Shown: piece after piece, positions 19,644 to 29,277 of the stretch | Layout of the letters: each line of letters starts with the position of its first letter | Position numbering within the stretch: the first letter of the stretch is position 1 | Assembly: GCA_028284065.1 (NCBI GenBank) | Contig: JANQSJ010000004.1 | Location: 186,001 to 250,000 of the forward strand | DNA from: Parvularculaceae bacterium | Lineage (GTDB): Bacteria; Pseudomonadota; Alphaproteobacteria; Caulobacterales; Parvularculaceae | DNA length: 64,000 nucleotides | Direction: 5' to 3' | Made by a program: the position numbers and the translations under genes | Notes under the pieces: generated by a model | What the model was told of the DNA's origin: nothing | Seen by the model: the letters and a program-made list of their open reading frames with translations, nothing else | Database searches by the model: none

Positions 19644-20768
19644 TTAAGGCCGCGCTGATTCGCCGAACAGGGATAGTTGTCCGCCGTTTTCCACAGGCCG
19701 CCTGAAAGCATCGAGCCGCAGCTTCGGCGTTTTCGTGGAAAGGCCAAGACGCCTGCAAGCCGCCTTGAAGCGCATGTCGATAAGCCGCGCGCGCTCCGAA
19801 CGGGGCTTTATTGCGCGGCTCCATTGCGGGTCGTAGTCCCTGCCGCCGTTCATCTCGCGAATCGCCCGCATGACGCGCGCGGCCCTCGCGCCTGCGGCCT
19901 CGTCCAGCCATTCCTTGAACAGGTCGGATACCTCCAGCGGCAGGCGGATGATCGTGTAGCCGACGAAAGCGGCGCCGGCGTCGCGCGCGGCCTCCAGTAT
20001 GCTCTCAAGCTCATGATCATTGAGGCCGGGAATCATGGGCGCGGCCATGACGCCCGTGGGGACGCCCGCCTCGGCGAGCGCTGCGACCGCCTCCAGCCGT
20101 TTGCGCGGCGCGCTCGCCCGCGGCTCCATCGCGCGGGCGAGGCTCGCATCAAGGGTCGTTATGGAGAGCATCGCCTTGACGACGCCGTGGCGCGCCAGGT
20201 CGCCGATGACGTCGATGTCGCTTTCGATAAGGTTGGACTTCGTCAGTATGGAGACCGGATGCCTGAACCTCTGCAACGTCTCAAGGACGCCGCGCATGAT
20301 CCGCCGCTGGCGTTCGATCGGCTGATAGGGGTCGGTGTTCGTGCCGATGGCTATGGGCGCGAGCTTGTAGCCCGGCGCGCCAAGCTCGCGCTCGAGAAGC
20401 GCCGCCGCGTTCGGTTTGGCGAAAAGCTTCGCCTCGAAATCAAGGCCCGGCGACAGGCCGTAATAGGCGTGGGTCGGCCGCGCGAAACAATAGATGCAGC
20501 CATGCTCGCACCCGCGATAGGGGTTGATCGAGCGATCGAAGTCGACGAACGGGCTGTCGACGTAATTGATGATCTTGCGCGGGCTTTCTTCAATTACCGT
20601 CGTCTTTACGCGGTCTTTCTCCGATCCCGTCGCCCAGCCGTCGTCGAACGCGTCGCGCGCGACCTTTTCATACCGGCCGCTCACGTTCGACTGCGCGGCG
20701 CGGCCGCGGGCCCCGCCGGTCCGCCGTTTCGTCGGAATGACGACATGTGATTTCGGCCGCTTTTGCAT
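19644..20768 (-). CDS. PA0069 family radical SAM protein
   Basis: This radical SAM protein has the C-x3-C-x2-C cluster motif CEHGCIYC at about residues 87-94, preceded by INPYRG. Conserved blocks GTNTDPYQPIER, ILTKSNLIESDIDVI and MIPGLNDHELESIL follow. It belongs to the SplB-like group called PA0069; the substrate is unknown. The frame is open to 20912, but the conserved part begins after MQKRPKSHVV at 20768, so I use that start. The ribosome site is weak. It is divergent from the glycosyltransferase gene, with starts about 55 bp apart. Confidence 0.87.
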   Translation of the reverse strand: MQKRPKSHVVIPTKRRTGGARGRAAQSNVSGRYEKVARDAFDDGWATGSEKDRVKTTVIEESPRKIINYVDSPFVDFDRSINPYRGCEHGCIYCFARPTHAYYGLSPGLDFEAKLFAKPNAAALLERELGAPGYKLAPIAIGTNTDPYQPIERQRRIMRGVLETLQRFRHPVSILTKSNLIESDIDVIGDLARHGVVKAMLSITTLDASLARAMEPRASAPRKRLEAVAALAEAGVPTGVMAAPMIPGLNDHELESILEAARDAGAAFVGYTIIRLPLEVSDLFKEWLDEAAGARAARVMRAIREMNGGRDYDPQWSRAIKPRSERARLIDMRFKAACRRLGLSTKTPKLRLDAFRRPVENGGQLSLFGESARP

Positions 20769-20824
20769 ATTCAGTATGTCATTGGCGAGCGCGCCGAGCG
20801 CCGGGCTCTGACGGGACGCGGTCA

Positions 20825-21601
20825 ATGAGAACAAAAATAGAACAAAGGCGCAAGCGCCCCGCGCCGGTTTTCGATGAAGGCGCCGACAAAGACGCCGGTC
20901 AGCGAGGGGCACTGGCGGCCGTCGTGATCGCCAGAGACGCTGGCGCGCGGATCGGCGCGTGCCTCGATGCGCTCACTGAAGCGCGGGTGGCGGGACTCAT
21001 TGGAGACGTCGTCGTTTCAGATGGCGGATCGTCTGACGACACGATTGCAATATCGAAGGCGAAGGGCGCGCGGACAATCTCGAAGGCGCAAGGACGCGGG
21101 GGCCAACTGGCGGCGGGGGCCGCCGCCGCGCAAGGCGACTGGCTTCTGTTTCTCCACGCAGACACCGTGTTGGAGCCGGGATGGTCGGTTCCCGCTCGCC
21201 GCGCGATGCGCGCAGGCGAGGACGCGGCGTTCGTTTTTCGGCTGGCGTTTGAGCGCGACACGCCGGCGATGAAGATCATCGCCGCGTCAGCCAATTTGCG
21301 CACGCGCCTCTTCGCCGCTCCCTATGGCGACCAGGGGCTCTTGATCGCGCGCGCCGCCTATGAGCGGATCGGCGGGTTCAAGCCGATGCCGCTTTTTGAA
21401 GATGTCGATCTGATTGACCGGTTTGTGCGCGCTTTCGGCCGCGCGCGCCTGCGCACGCTCCGGCCGGCCGCGCGCACCTCGGCCGAGCGCTATGAAAGAG
21501 ATGGTCCGTTCAGGCGGGTCGCGCGCAATGCGATCTGCCTCGCCATGTACCGGGCGGGCAGGGCGCCGGAGCGCATCGCCGACTTCTATGCCGGCCGATG
21601 A
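20825..21601 (+). CDS. TIGR04283-type family 2 glycosyltransferase
   Basis: This GT-A glycosyltransferase has a nucleotide-sugar binding region LAAVVIARDAGARIGACLDAL, DVVVSDGGSSDDT, FLHADTVLEPGW (the DxD-like HAD motif) and PYGDQGLLIARAAYERIGGF. These are hallmarks of the TIGR04283 group, annotated as arsenosugar biosynthesis-associated but often found with no arsenic genes. The N-terminal ~25 residues are basic and Lys/Arg-rich. A TIGR04282 partner follows after 15 bp, and the two probably form one operon. No arsenic methyltransferase gene is visible here, so the actual product is open. Confidence 0.88.
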   Translation: MRTKIEQRRKRPAPVFDEGADKDAGQRGALAAVVIARDAGARIGACLDALTEARVAGLIGDVVVSDGGSSDDTIAISKAKGARTISKAQGRGGQLAAGAAAAQGDWLLFLHADTVLEPGWSVPARRAMRAGEDAAFVFRLAFERDTPAMKIIAASANLRTRLFAAPYGDQGLLIARAAYERIGGFKPMPLFEDVDLIDRFVRAFGRARLRTLRPAARTSAERYERDGPFRRVARNAICLAMYRAGRAPERIADFYAGR

Positions 21602-21616
21602 AGGTTAGGCGGGTCG

Positions 21617-22297
21617 ATGAAAGAGTCGTTTGAACCTCGCGCGCGCGATACCGCGCGCGGGCCCACCGTCATTGTCATGGCGAAGGCGCCGGTCGCAGGC
21701 CGTTCAAAGACCCGTCTCGGGCGCGACATCGGCGCCGCCCGAGCGGCTTATGTCAGCGCGCGCCTTATCGAGCGCACAATGGACGCCGTTATGGAGGGGC
21801 GCAATGCGGGCTGGTGGCGCGCCTCGGCCGCAGTCGATCCCGCCGCCGCCTTGGGACGGGGCGTTTTCCGACGCGCTGACGGCGTTGACGTCTTTCCTCA
21901 GGCGCGCGGCGATCTTGGGGTGAGGCTACTGGCGGCAATGCGCCGCGCTTCGGACGGCGGCCCAATCATCGTCATCGGCGCGGATGCGCCGGCGATTTCC
22001 GCTGTGGCGATAGAACGGGGATTCCGGCGCCTTAAGGCTTGCGACGTCGTGTTCGGGCCGGCCGAGGACGGCGGCTTCTGGCTTTTAGGCGTCGCGCGCG
22101 GCGCATTGCTGCCGCGGTCTTTCGAGGGCGTCAGGTGGTCGACGCGCCATGCGATGGCGGACGCCACAAGTCGCTTCAGAGGCCGTCGCATAGCTTACCT
22201 CGATGAACTCGCGGACGTAGATGAGGCCGGCGACCTCAGCGCCCTCGGAGGCGGCGTCCGCCGCGTCCCGCAAAGCGCCCCTTCGCTCTTTCGCTAA
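21617..22297 (+). CDS. TIGR04282/DUF2064 family glycosyltransferase
   Basis: The 226-residue protein starts with the family signature VIVMAKAPVAGRSKTRLG near residue 18, continues with GPIIVIGADAPAISA-like sequence (here GGPIIVIGADAPAIS) and GPAEDGGFWLLGV. It is the usual second partner of TIGR04283 proteins. A nucleotidyltransferase-like fold acting on sugar nucleotides is expected. It sits 15 bp after its partner and is followed after a short spacer by a convergent DUF2905 gene. Confidence 0.87.
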   Translation: MKESFEPRARDTARGPTVIVMAKAPVAGRSKTRLGRDIGAARAAYVSARLIERTMDAVMEGRNAGWWRASAAVDPAAALGRGVFRRADGVDVFPQARGDLGVRLLAAMRRASDGGPIIVIGADAPAISAVAIERGFRRLKACDVVFGPAEDGGFWLLGVARGALLPRSFEGVRWSTRHAMADATSRFRGRRIAYLDELADVDEAGDLSALGGGVRRVPQSAPSLFR

Positions 22298-22321
22298 CGG
22301 CCCGAACGCTAACGGCCCGGG

Positions 22322-22531
22322 CTATTTCCGCAGCCAGCGGAGGACAAGGCTTACCGCGATGCTGAGAAGGATCATCGTCGTAATCGGGAAATAGAACGAG
22401 AACCCGTCGCGCTCGATCCTGATGTCGCCGGGCAGGCGCCCCAGGCCGAGCTTGGCGATCGCAGGCCACAGCACGCCGAGCGCGATGAGCGCGGCCCCCG
22501 CGAGGATGAGCGCCTTCTGGACTGGCGACAT
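22322..22531 (-). CDS. DUF2905 small membrane protein
   Basis: A 69-residue membrane protein with two helices (about residues 6-24 and 45-63) around the family core LGRLPGDIRIERDGFSFYFP, the signature of DUF2905. Function is unknown. I chose the ATG at 22531 with an AAGGAA site upstream; the frame is open to 22642 but the extra N-terminus is not conserved-looking. It converges with the TIGR04282 gene. Confidence 0.85.
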   Translation of the reverse strand: MSPVQKALILAGAALIALGVLWPAIAKLGLGRLPGDIRIERDGFSFYFPITTMILLSIAVSLVLRWLRK

Positions 22532-22773
22532 GCCAACCGATTCCTTTTGCGGCGTGGAGAAGTCTGCCGGGCCGCCCGCCGCAAATCCAGTCTCGCCGCC
22601 GGCCGCTTCATTGTGAGGATGCGTGACGCGCGCGATGGACATCGCGGTCGCAGCGACATAGCTTCCGCCGCAGCGCAGGCCATAATCGCAGGCCGCGCGC
22701 CAGTTCCGCCAACCGCCGATCGCCGACGCCCCGCAAGCGCGGATCGAGAAGCGCCTTTCCTGAGGGCCTGACC

Positions 22774-22995
22774 ATGTCGACCGAACCTGAACGCATCACC
22801 ATCCTCGCCCGGGAGTTCACCGCCGCCGCGCTCGAATTCCATCGTGGCCGCATGGCGGAGAAGGGGTATCGGATGGAAGGCTCCATCACGCCCCGCGCCT
22901 TTAAGATGATCGAAGGCGTCGAGCCGCCGAAAGACCTGTTCGACGGCGATCCCCTGTTTGCGGTCACCTTCGTCAGACGCGACGCGGCGAGCTAG
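22774..22995 (+). CDS. Small conserved-looking hypothetical protein
   Basis: This is a 73-residue soluble acidic/basic protein with no membrane segment or signal. It reads as a helix-rich N-terminus (ITILAREFTAAALEFHRGR) followed by GYRMEGSITPRAFKMIEG. I do not recognise the family. A good ribosome site (GAGGGCC, 8 nt) and a protein-like composition support it being real. It precedes the suc cluster by 228 bp, at the position where sucC would usually stand. Confidence 0.65.
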   Translation: MSTEPERITILAREFTAAALEFHRGRMAEKGYRMEGSITPRAFKMIEGVEPPKDLFDGDPLFAVTFVRRDAAS

Positions 22996-23223
22996 CCGTA
23001 GGCAAGTCGAGGCGCCTCCGGAGTCCGACACGCGTCTGCGGCGTTTGACGCGCTATGAACGCGTCGCTTGAAGCATGGCCGGCGGCAAATGCTCCCGGCG
23101 ATGTTGCCGACGGAATCGGGCGTCGCTAAGACCCAAAGGCGCTCGCCGTATTGCGGCCGTCGCAGCGCGCAGCCCTGAGCCTGCCGACGCCTTAGGCGCA
23201 GGCCCTTTGTCATTGGAGGCCCA

Positions 23224-24135
23224 ATGTCCGTCCTCGTCGATCGAAACACCCAGGTGATCTGCCAGGGGCTCACCGGCAGCCAGGGTACGTTCCACACGGA
23301 GCAAGCGATCGGCTACGGCACGAAGATGGTCGCCGGCGTCACGCCGGGGAAGGGCGGCAAGACATGGACGGCGACGGACGCTGCGCCGGATAAGGCGAAG
23401 GGCGCCGAGCTGCCTGTCTTCGACACGGTCGCGGAGGCGTGCGCCCATACGCGCGTCGACGCGTCGGTCATCTATGTGCCGCCTGCGTTCGCGGCCGATT
23501 CGATTCTTGAGGCGATCTCCGCGGAAGTGCCCCTCATCGTCTGCATCACCGAGGGCATTCCGGTTCTTGACATGGTCAAGGTGAAGCGCGCGCTCGACGG
23601 CTCCGCGTCGCGTCTTGTCGGCCCCAACTGCCCCGGCGTCATAACGCCGGACGAATGCAAGATCGGCATTATGCCGGGCCATATTCATCGCGACGGCCAT
23701 GTGGGCGTCGTCTCGCGCTCCGGCACGCTCACCTATGAGGCGGTGCACCAGACGACCGTCGCGGGGCTCGGCCAGTCGACCTGCGTCGGCATTGGCGGCG
23801 ATCCTGTGAAGGGGACCGATTTCATCGACGTGCTGGAGCTGTTCCTGGCCGATGACGACACCCATTCGATCATCATGATCGGCGAGATAGGCGGCTCGGC
23901 TGAGGCGGACGCCGCCCGCTTTCTTGCAGAGAACAAGGTCAAGAAGCCGACCGTCGGCTTCATCGCCGGCGTCACCGCGCCGCCCGGGCGGCGCATGGGG
24001 CACGCGGGCGCTATCGTCTCCGGCGGCGACGATACGGCGGAAGCGAAAATCGACGCCATGAAGTCGGCCGGGATAGCCGTTTCTCCGACCCCGGCGGCGA
24101 TGGGACGAACGCTCCTGGAGCTTCTCAAAAAATAA
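23224..24135 (+). CDS. sucD: Succinyl-CoA synthetase alpha subunit
   Basis: This TCA-cycle enzyme subunit binds CoA and carries the phosphohistidine. The 303-residue protein starts with a Rossmann CoA-binding domain ([17 protein letters not shown]), has [32 protein letters not shown], and the active-site histidine in [19 protein letters not shown] ribosome site precedes the ATG. The beta subunit gene sucC, normally directly upstream, is missing here; a small unrelated gene is there instead. sucA follows about 100 bp later. Confidence 0.97.
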   Translation: MSVLVDRNTQVICQGLTGSQGTFHTEQAIGYGTKMVAGVTPGKGGKTWTATDAAPDKAKGAELPVFDTVAEACAHTRVDASVIYVPPAFAADSILEAISAEVPLIVCITEGIPVLDMVKVKRALDGSASRLVGPNCPGVITPDECKIGIMPGHIHRDGHVGVVSRSGTLTYEAVHQTTVAGLGQSTCVGIGGDPVKGTDFIDVLELFLADDDTHSIIMIGEIGGSAEADAARFLAENKVKKPTVGFIAGVTAPPGRRMGHAGAIVSGGDDTAEAKIDAMKSAGIAVSPTPAAMGRTLLELLKK

Positions 24136-24238
24136 ACAGTTCCGCGCGCATGGTTAGCGGTTAGTGACCATTGAAACGGCGCGCGATGGGCGTACGTTTC
24201 CGGGATATTGTAACAGTTCAGCATGTTGGTGCGCGCGA

Positions 24239-27200
24239 ATGGCGAAACTTGGCGACGGGACCGGCGGATCCGCCGGGGCGAGCGACGGCTCTAAAGGCTC
24301 CGGCGGAGCGGCCCTCAAGACGAATGGTTCGACCGCGGAACGGTCAGTGTTAAGCGGCGGCAACGCGCTTTATCTTGAAGAACGATACCGCGACTACCGC
24401 CGCGACCCCGCATCAGTCGATGCGGACTGGCGCGCGTTTTTCGATGGCGTCGCAGGCGGCGCCGCGCCGAACGGCGTCGATGCGCCCGCAGGGCCGAGCT
24501 GGCGGCGCGAGGATTGGCCGCCGCGGCCGAACGGCGAGGCGACGGCCGCGCTCGACGGGAACTGGGGCGAGGTCGAAAAGGAGATCGCGCCGAGGATCGC
24601 GCAGCGCGCGCATGCGAAGGGCGGCGCGATCGATCAGGACCAGGTCCGTCGCGAGACGAAAGACTCCATTAACGCCTTGATGCTGATCCGGGCGTATCGG
24701 GTCCGCGGCCATCTCGCCGCTGATCTCGATCCCCTCGGCCTCGCCAAGCGCGCCGAGCACCCGGAGCTTGACCCTGCGTCCTATGGTTTCGCCGAAGCCG
24801 ACTGGGACCGCCAGATTTTCATCAATCACGTGCTCGGGCTTGAGACCGCAAGCCTGCGCGAGATCATGGCGATCCTGAAGCGAACTTATTGCGGGACGTT
24901 CGCGCTCGAATTCATGCACATGACCGATCCGGAGCAGAAGCAGTGGCTTCAACAGCGGATCGAAGGTCGCGACAAGGAAATCACCTTCACGCCGGAAGGC
25001 AAGAAGGCGATCTACCGCAAGCTTCTGGAGACGGAAGGCTTCGAGAATTTTCTGCACACAAAATATGTGGGCACAAAGCGCTTTGGCCTCGACGGCGGCG
25101 AGGCGATGGTTCCGGCGCTGGAGCAGATCATAAAGCGCGGCGGCGCCCTCGGCGTTCAGGAGATCATCCTAGGCATGCCGCATCGCGGCCGCCTCAACGT
25201 CCTCGCCGCGGTGATGGCGAAGCCCTATCATCACATATTCCACGAGTTTCAGGGCGGGTCGGTGACGCCCGATGAGGTGGAGGGCTCCGGCGACGTCAAA
25301 TACCACCTCGGCGCGTCGTCCGACCGCGAGTTCGACGGCAATTCGGTGCACCTGTCGCTGACGGCGAACCCATCGCACCTGGAGGCCGTCAACCCGGTCG
25401 TTCTCGGCAAGGCGCGCGCGAAGGCCGACAAGTTCCGAAATGCGGCCGACGAAACCCCGCCGCGTGAATTAGTCCTGCCGCTTCTGATGCATGGCGACGC
25501 GGCCTTTGCCGGCCAAGGGGTCGTCGCCGAATGCTTCGGCCTGTCGGGCCTTAAGGGCTACAATACGGCGGGCACGATCCATTTCATCGTCAACAACCAG
25601 ATCGGGTTCACGACGAGCCCGCAATTCGCGCGCTCCTCGCCCTATCCATCTGACGTTGCGAAAATGGTCGGCGCGCCGATTTTCCACGTTAACGGCGATG
25701 ACCCGGAGGCGGTGGTCTACGCGGCGAAGGTGGCGATCGAGTTCCGCCAGAAGTTCGACGCCGACGTGGTCATCGACATGTTCTGTTATCGCCGGTTCGG
25801 CCACAATGAGGGCGACGAGCCGAGCTTCACCCAGCCGCTCATGTATCGCCGGATCAAAAGCCATCCGACGACGCGGGCGCTATACGGCGAGCGCCTCAAG
25901 GAAGAGGGCCTGGTGGACGACGCCTGGCTCGATTCCGAGCGCGAGTCGTTCCGTCAGTTCCTGGAATCCGAATTTAGTCAGGGGGAGGAGTTCCGCCCCA
26001 ACAAGGCGGATTGGCTCGACGGCCGCTGGTCGGGCTTTGCGCCTGCGGAGGACGGCGACCGGCGGGGCGATACGGCGGTCGACGTCGCAACGCTGAAGGA
26101 TCTCGGCCGACAGATTTGCGCCTATCCGGAGACATTCAAGGTCCACCGCACGTTGAATCGGGTCCTCGACCAGCGCGCCAAGACCTATGCGGAAGGCGAG
26201 GGGATCGACTGGGCGAGCGCCGAAGCGCTGGCTTTCGGCTCGCTCACGCTTGACGGCTATGCGGTGCGCCTTTCAGGCCAGGATTCGCGTCGCGGCACCT
26301 TCTCCCAGCGGCATTCCGTCTTCATCGATCAGGAGACGGAGGAGACCTGGACGCCGCTCCAGAATCTCGACGGCGCGAAAGCGACCTTTGAGGTTCATGA
26401 TTCCAATCTCTCCGAGTTTGCGGTGATGGGCTTCGAGTACGGCTATTCGCTCGCCAATCCGCGCGCGCTTGTGCTTTGGGAAGGCCAGTTCGGCGATTTC
26501 GCCAATGGCGCGCAGGTGATGATCGATCAGTTCATCTCCTCCGGCGAGCGCAAATGGCTCAGAATGTCCGGCCTCGTCCTCCTTCTGCCGCATGGCTATG
26601 AAGGTCAGGGTCCGGAGCATTCCTCCGCGCGTCTTGAGCGCTTCTTGCAGATGTGCGCGCAGGACAATATGCAGGTCGCGAATTGCACGACGCCGTCGAA
26701 TTACTTCCATATTCTGCGCCGTCAGATGCATCGCAACTTCCGAAAGCCGCTCGTCATGATGACGCCGAAGTCGCTTCTGCGCCACAAGAAGTGCGTCTCG
26801 ACGCTGGAGGAGATGGGGGCTGGCTCTTCCTTCCATCGCGTTCTCTGGGATGATGCGGAATACAAGAAAGGCTCAACAGTCGAGCTTGTGGCCGACGCCG
26901 ACATCAAGCGCGTCGTCATTTGCTCCGGCAAGGTCTATTACGATCTTCTGGAGGAGCGCGAGCGGCGCGGGATCAACGATGTCTATCTCCTGCGCGTCGA
27001 GCAATTCTATCCGTATCCCGCCCAGTCAATGATCAAGGAGCTTCAGCGCTTCCGCCACGCCGACATGGTCTGGTGCCAGGAGGAGCCGAAGAACATGGGC
27101 GCCTGGTTCTTTATGGAGCCGAATATCGAATGGACGCTTCAGCAGATCGAAGCTGAGACGCCCCGGCCGCGCTATGTCGGCCGGTCCGCCGCTGCTTCCC

Positions 27201-27271
27201 CCGCGACCGGGCTTATGTCGCGGCACAAGGCGGAGCTCGCCGCGTTCCTCGACGAAGCGCTCACCGTGTAG
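24239..27271 (+). CDS. sucA: 2-oxoglutarate dehydrogenase E1 component
   Basis: This thiamine diphosphate enzyme decarboxylates 2-oxoglutarate and passes the succinyl group to SucB. About 1010 residues. The N-terminal region has the E2-binding motif NALYLEERYRDYRRDPASVD; catalytic motifs include GMPHRGRLNVLAAVM, HGDAAFAGQGVVAECF and IHFIVNNQIGFTTSP. The C-terminal region ends with PRPRYVGRSAAASPATG. The frame is open to an upstream GTG at 24164, but the ATG at 24239 gives a normal N-terminus; the ribosome site there is weak. The first ~35 residues are Gly/Ser/Ala-rich and probably unstructured. Confidence 0.96.
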   Translation: MAKLGDGTGGSAGASDGSKGSGGAALKTNGSTAERSVLSGGNALYLEERYRDYRRDPASVDADWRAFFDGVAGGAAPNGVDAPAGPSWRREDWPPRPNGEATAALDGNWGEVEKEIAPRIAQRAHAKGGAIDQDQVRRETKDSINALMLIRAYRVRGHLAADLDPLGLAKRAEHPELDPASYGFAEADWDRQIFINHVLGLETASLREIMAILKRTYCGTFALEFMHMTDPEQKQWLQQRIEGRDKEITFTPEGKKAIYRKLLETEGFENFLHTKYVGTKRFGLDGGEAMVPALEQIIKRGGALGVQEIILGMPHRGRLNVLAAVMAKPYHHIFHEFQGGSVTPDEVEGSGDVKYHLGASSDREFDGNSVHLSLTANPSHLEAVNPVVLGKARAKADKFRNAADETPPRELVLPLLMHGDAAFAGQGVVAECFGLSGLKGYNTAGTIHFIVNNQIGFTTSPQFARSSPYPSDVAKMVGAPIFHVNGDDPEAVVYAAKVAIEFRQKFDADVVIDMFCYRRFGHNEGDEPSFTQPLMYRRIKSHPTTRALYGERLKEEGLVDDAWLDSERESFRQFLESEFSQGEEFRPNKADWLDGRWSGFAPAEDGDRRGDTAVDVATLKDLGRQICAYPETFKVHRTLNRVLDQRAKTYAEGEGIDWASAEALAFGSLTLDGYAVRLSGQDSRRGTFSQRHSVFIDQETEETWTPLQNLDGAKATFEVHDSNLSEFAVMGFEYGYSLANPRALVLWEGQFGDFANGAQVMIDQFISSGERKWLRMSGLVLLLPHGYEGQGPEHSSARLERFLQMCAQDNMQVANCTTPSNYFHILRRQMHRNFRKPLVMMTPKSLLRHKKCVSTLEEMGAGSSFHRVLWDDAEYKKGSTVELVADADIKRVVICSGKVYYDLLEERERRGINDVYLLRVEQFYPYPAQSMIKELQRFRHADMVWCQEEPKNMGAWFFMEPNIEWTLQQIEAETPRPRYVGRSAAASPATGLMSRHKAELAAFLDEALTV

Positions 27272-27337
27272 GGATTTTCAGTTTAGGAAGCGCCGGGCCA
27301 ACGCGCCGCCGTTTCAACCGGAGAAAGACTAAACGCC

Positions 27338-28840
27338 ATGGCCGCTGAAGAAATCATCGACGTCGTCGTGCCCGAAGGCGGGGAAAGCGTCACCGAGGCC
27401 GATATCGGCGAATGGCTGAAGAAGGTCGGCGACGCCGTCGCCGTTGATGACGCAATCGTCAGTCTCGAGACGGATAAGGCGGCGATGGACGTCGCCGCGC
27501 CCGCCGCCGGCGTGATTGTCGAGGCGATGGGCGCGGAGGGCGACACTGTGGCTGTCGGCGCGGTCCTTGCGCGGATTAAGGTCGGCGCTTCCGCCGCGTC
27601 GTCGGCGCCAACGACGAACGGCGCCGCGCCCGCCGTATCTGCGCCTCAACAGGCCGCTTCGGGCGGCGGCGATCTCATCGAAGTCCTCGTCCCGGAAGGC
27701 GGCGAGAGCGTCACCGAAGCGGATATCGGCGAATGGCTGAAGAAGGCGGGCGACGCCGTCGCGGTGGACGATCCGATCGTCACGCTCGAGACCGACAAGG
27801 CGGCCATGGACGTCGCCTCGCCCGCCGCTGGCGTCATCAGGGAAATCCGCGGCGCGGAAGGCGACACTGTGCCTGTTGGCGCGGTGCTCGCCGTCATCGA
27901 AAAGGGCGCTGCGGCGGGCGCGTCGGCGCCGCAACCCGCCGAGCCTGCGCCCCAACCGAGGGGTCAATCATCCGCACCACCCTTGTCGCCTGCGCCGCGC
28001 CGTGTGGTGGCTGAAAATGGACTCGATCCGTCCACCATTTCCGGCACGGGCAAGGATGGCCGCATCACCAAGGGCGATGCGCTTGCGGCGGCGGCCGCCC
28101 CAAGACAGGCGAAGGCTCCCGCCGCGCCGCGTGAGCTTGGCCCGCGCGAAGAGCGGGTGAAGATGTCCCGCATGCGCCAGGCGATCGCGCGCAACCTTAA
28201 AGAGGCGCAGGACACCGCGGCGATGCTGACGACGTTCAACGACGTCGACATGACCGCCGTCATGGACCTGCGCAAACAGTATAAAGAGCTTTTCGAAAAG
28301 AAGCACGGCGTGAAGCTCGGCTTTATGGGCCTCTTCGTAAAGGCGTGCGTTCACGCCCTCAAAGAGCTGCCGGACGTCAACGCGGAGATTGACGGAACCG
28401 ATATCGTATACAAGAACCACTATGATATCGGCATTGCGGTGGGTACGGACAAAGGCCTCGTCGTGCCGGTGGTGCGGGACGCCGATTATAAGTCCCTCGC
28501 CGATATTGAGATGGAGATCGCCGATTTCGGCCGCCGCGCGCGCACTGGAGATCTGAAGATCGAGGAGATGCAGGGCGGCACGTTCTCCATCACCAATGGC
28601 GGCGTTTACGGCTCGCTGATGTCGACGCCGATCCTCAATCCGCCGCAGTCGGGCATTCTCGGCATGCACCGCATTGAACAGCGGCCCGTCGTCGTCGACG
28701 GAGCGGTCGTTCCCCGGCCGATGATGTATCTCGCGCTCTCCTATGATCACCGCATCGTCGACGGCAAGGGCGCGGTGACCTTCCTCGTGCGTGTGAAGGA
28801 GAACCTCGAAGATCCGCAGCGGCTGTTGCTGGACCTTTAG
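27338..28840 (+). CDS. sucB: Dihydrolipoyl succinyltransferase E2 with two lipoyl domains
   Basis: This is the core of the 2-oxoglutarate dehydrogenase complex. The 500-residue protein has two lipoyl domains in tandem (about residues 5-80 and 112-187), each with ETDKAAMDV and lysines at about 47 and 154. Ala/Pro linkers follow, then an E1/E3-binding domain ([23 protein letters not shown]) and the catalytic domain ending in [12 protein letters not shown]. Most SucB proteins have one lipoyl domain; the extra one explains the length. The two lipoyl segments repeat at DNA level (27350-27573 and 27671-27894, offset 321 bp). The TAG overlaps the GTG of the next small ORF. Confidence 0.96.
   Translation: MAAEEIIDVVVPEGGESVTEADIGEWLKKVGDAVAVDDAIVSLETDKAAMDVAAPAAGVIVEAMGAEGDTVAVGAVLARIKVGASAASSAPTTNGAAPAVSAPQQAASGGGDLIEVLVPEGGESVTEADIGEWLKKAGDAVAVDDPIVTLETDKAAMDVASPAAGVIREIRGAEGDTVPVGAVLAVIEKGAAAGASAPQPAEPAPQPRGQSSAPPLSPAPRRVVAENGLDPSTISGTGKDGRITKGDALAAAAAPRQAKAPAAPRELGPREERVKMSRMRQAIARNLKEAQDTAAMLTTFNDVDMTAVMDLRKQYKELFEKKHGVKLGFMGLFVKACVHALKELPDVNAEIDGTDIVYKNHYDIGIAVGTDKGLVVPVVRDADYKSLADIEMEIADFGRRARTGDLKIEEMQGGTFSITNGGVYGSLMSTPILNPPQSGILGMHRIEQRPVVVDGAVVPRPMMYLALSYDHRIVDGKGAVTFLVRVKENLEDPQRLLLDL
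27350..27894 (+). repeat. Direct repeat of lipoyl-domain coding sequence in sucB
   Basis: Two units of roughly 224 bp, starting at 27350 and 27671, encode nearly identical lipoyl domains. Identical long stretches such as gatatcggcgaatggctg occur in both at an offset of 321 bp (107 codons). Differences are mostly synonymous, suggesting a duplication held or homogenised by selection. Confidence 0.85.
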
Positions 28841-29277
28841 TGCCCGTGCGCCTCGTAAAGGTCGAATACAATTTAGGCGAGTACGAAGTAGAGGATTTCC
28901 AGAACTTCTTCGGCCAAGCCCGGCACGGTATCGATCGCGAAATCCGGCTGACGTTCGAGGGCGGAGCTGAAAAGTTTCTCTCATGGGTTCAGCACGATCA
29001 CTGTGACCCATCTCGGTATGACACGGATCTCCATCTGGAAGTCTCGAGCAAACCTCTCTGGAAAGGTGCGCCTGTCTTGAAGGATATGTCTTCTGACCAG
29101 ACTTGGCGCGATCTGGTTGGTCGAAAGGTAGACCTATCATGGACAGGGGAGCACGACAGTGTGCTGAAAATCTCAAGCGACGACGCGAGCGTTTGGGTGA
29201 CGACAATGAGCGACATTATCCAGGTTTCGAAAGAGAAGCCTGGTGCGACGAGGCGAGAAAATGACCGACCAATATGA
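28840..29277 (+). CDS. Hypothetical protein of atypical composition between sucB and lpdA
   Basis: The 145-residue product begins with a GTG that overlaps the sucB stop (TAGTG) and runs 17 bp into lpdA. It has no signal or membrane segment. Residues include many Asp, Ser, Val and Trp (for example [20 protein letters not shown]). I do not recognise the family. By eye the DNA is much less GC-rich than the flanking genes and uses codons rare in them (ATG-TCT-TCT, GTT, AAA, AGA), so horizontal acquisition is likely. Position suggests cotranscription with the dehydrogenase complex, but a function in it is not supported by any motif. Confidence 0.68.
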   Translation: MPVRLVKVEYNLGEYEVEDFQNFFGQARHGIDREIRLTFEGGAEKFLSWVQHDHCDPSRYDTDLHLEVSSKPLWKGAPVLKDMSSDQTWRDLVGRKVDLSWTGEHDSVLKISSDDASVWVTTMSDIIQVSKEKPGATRRENDRPI

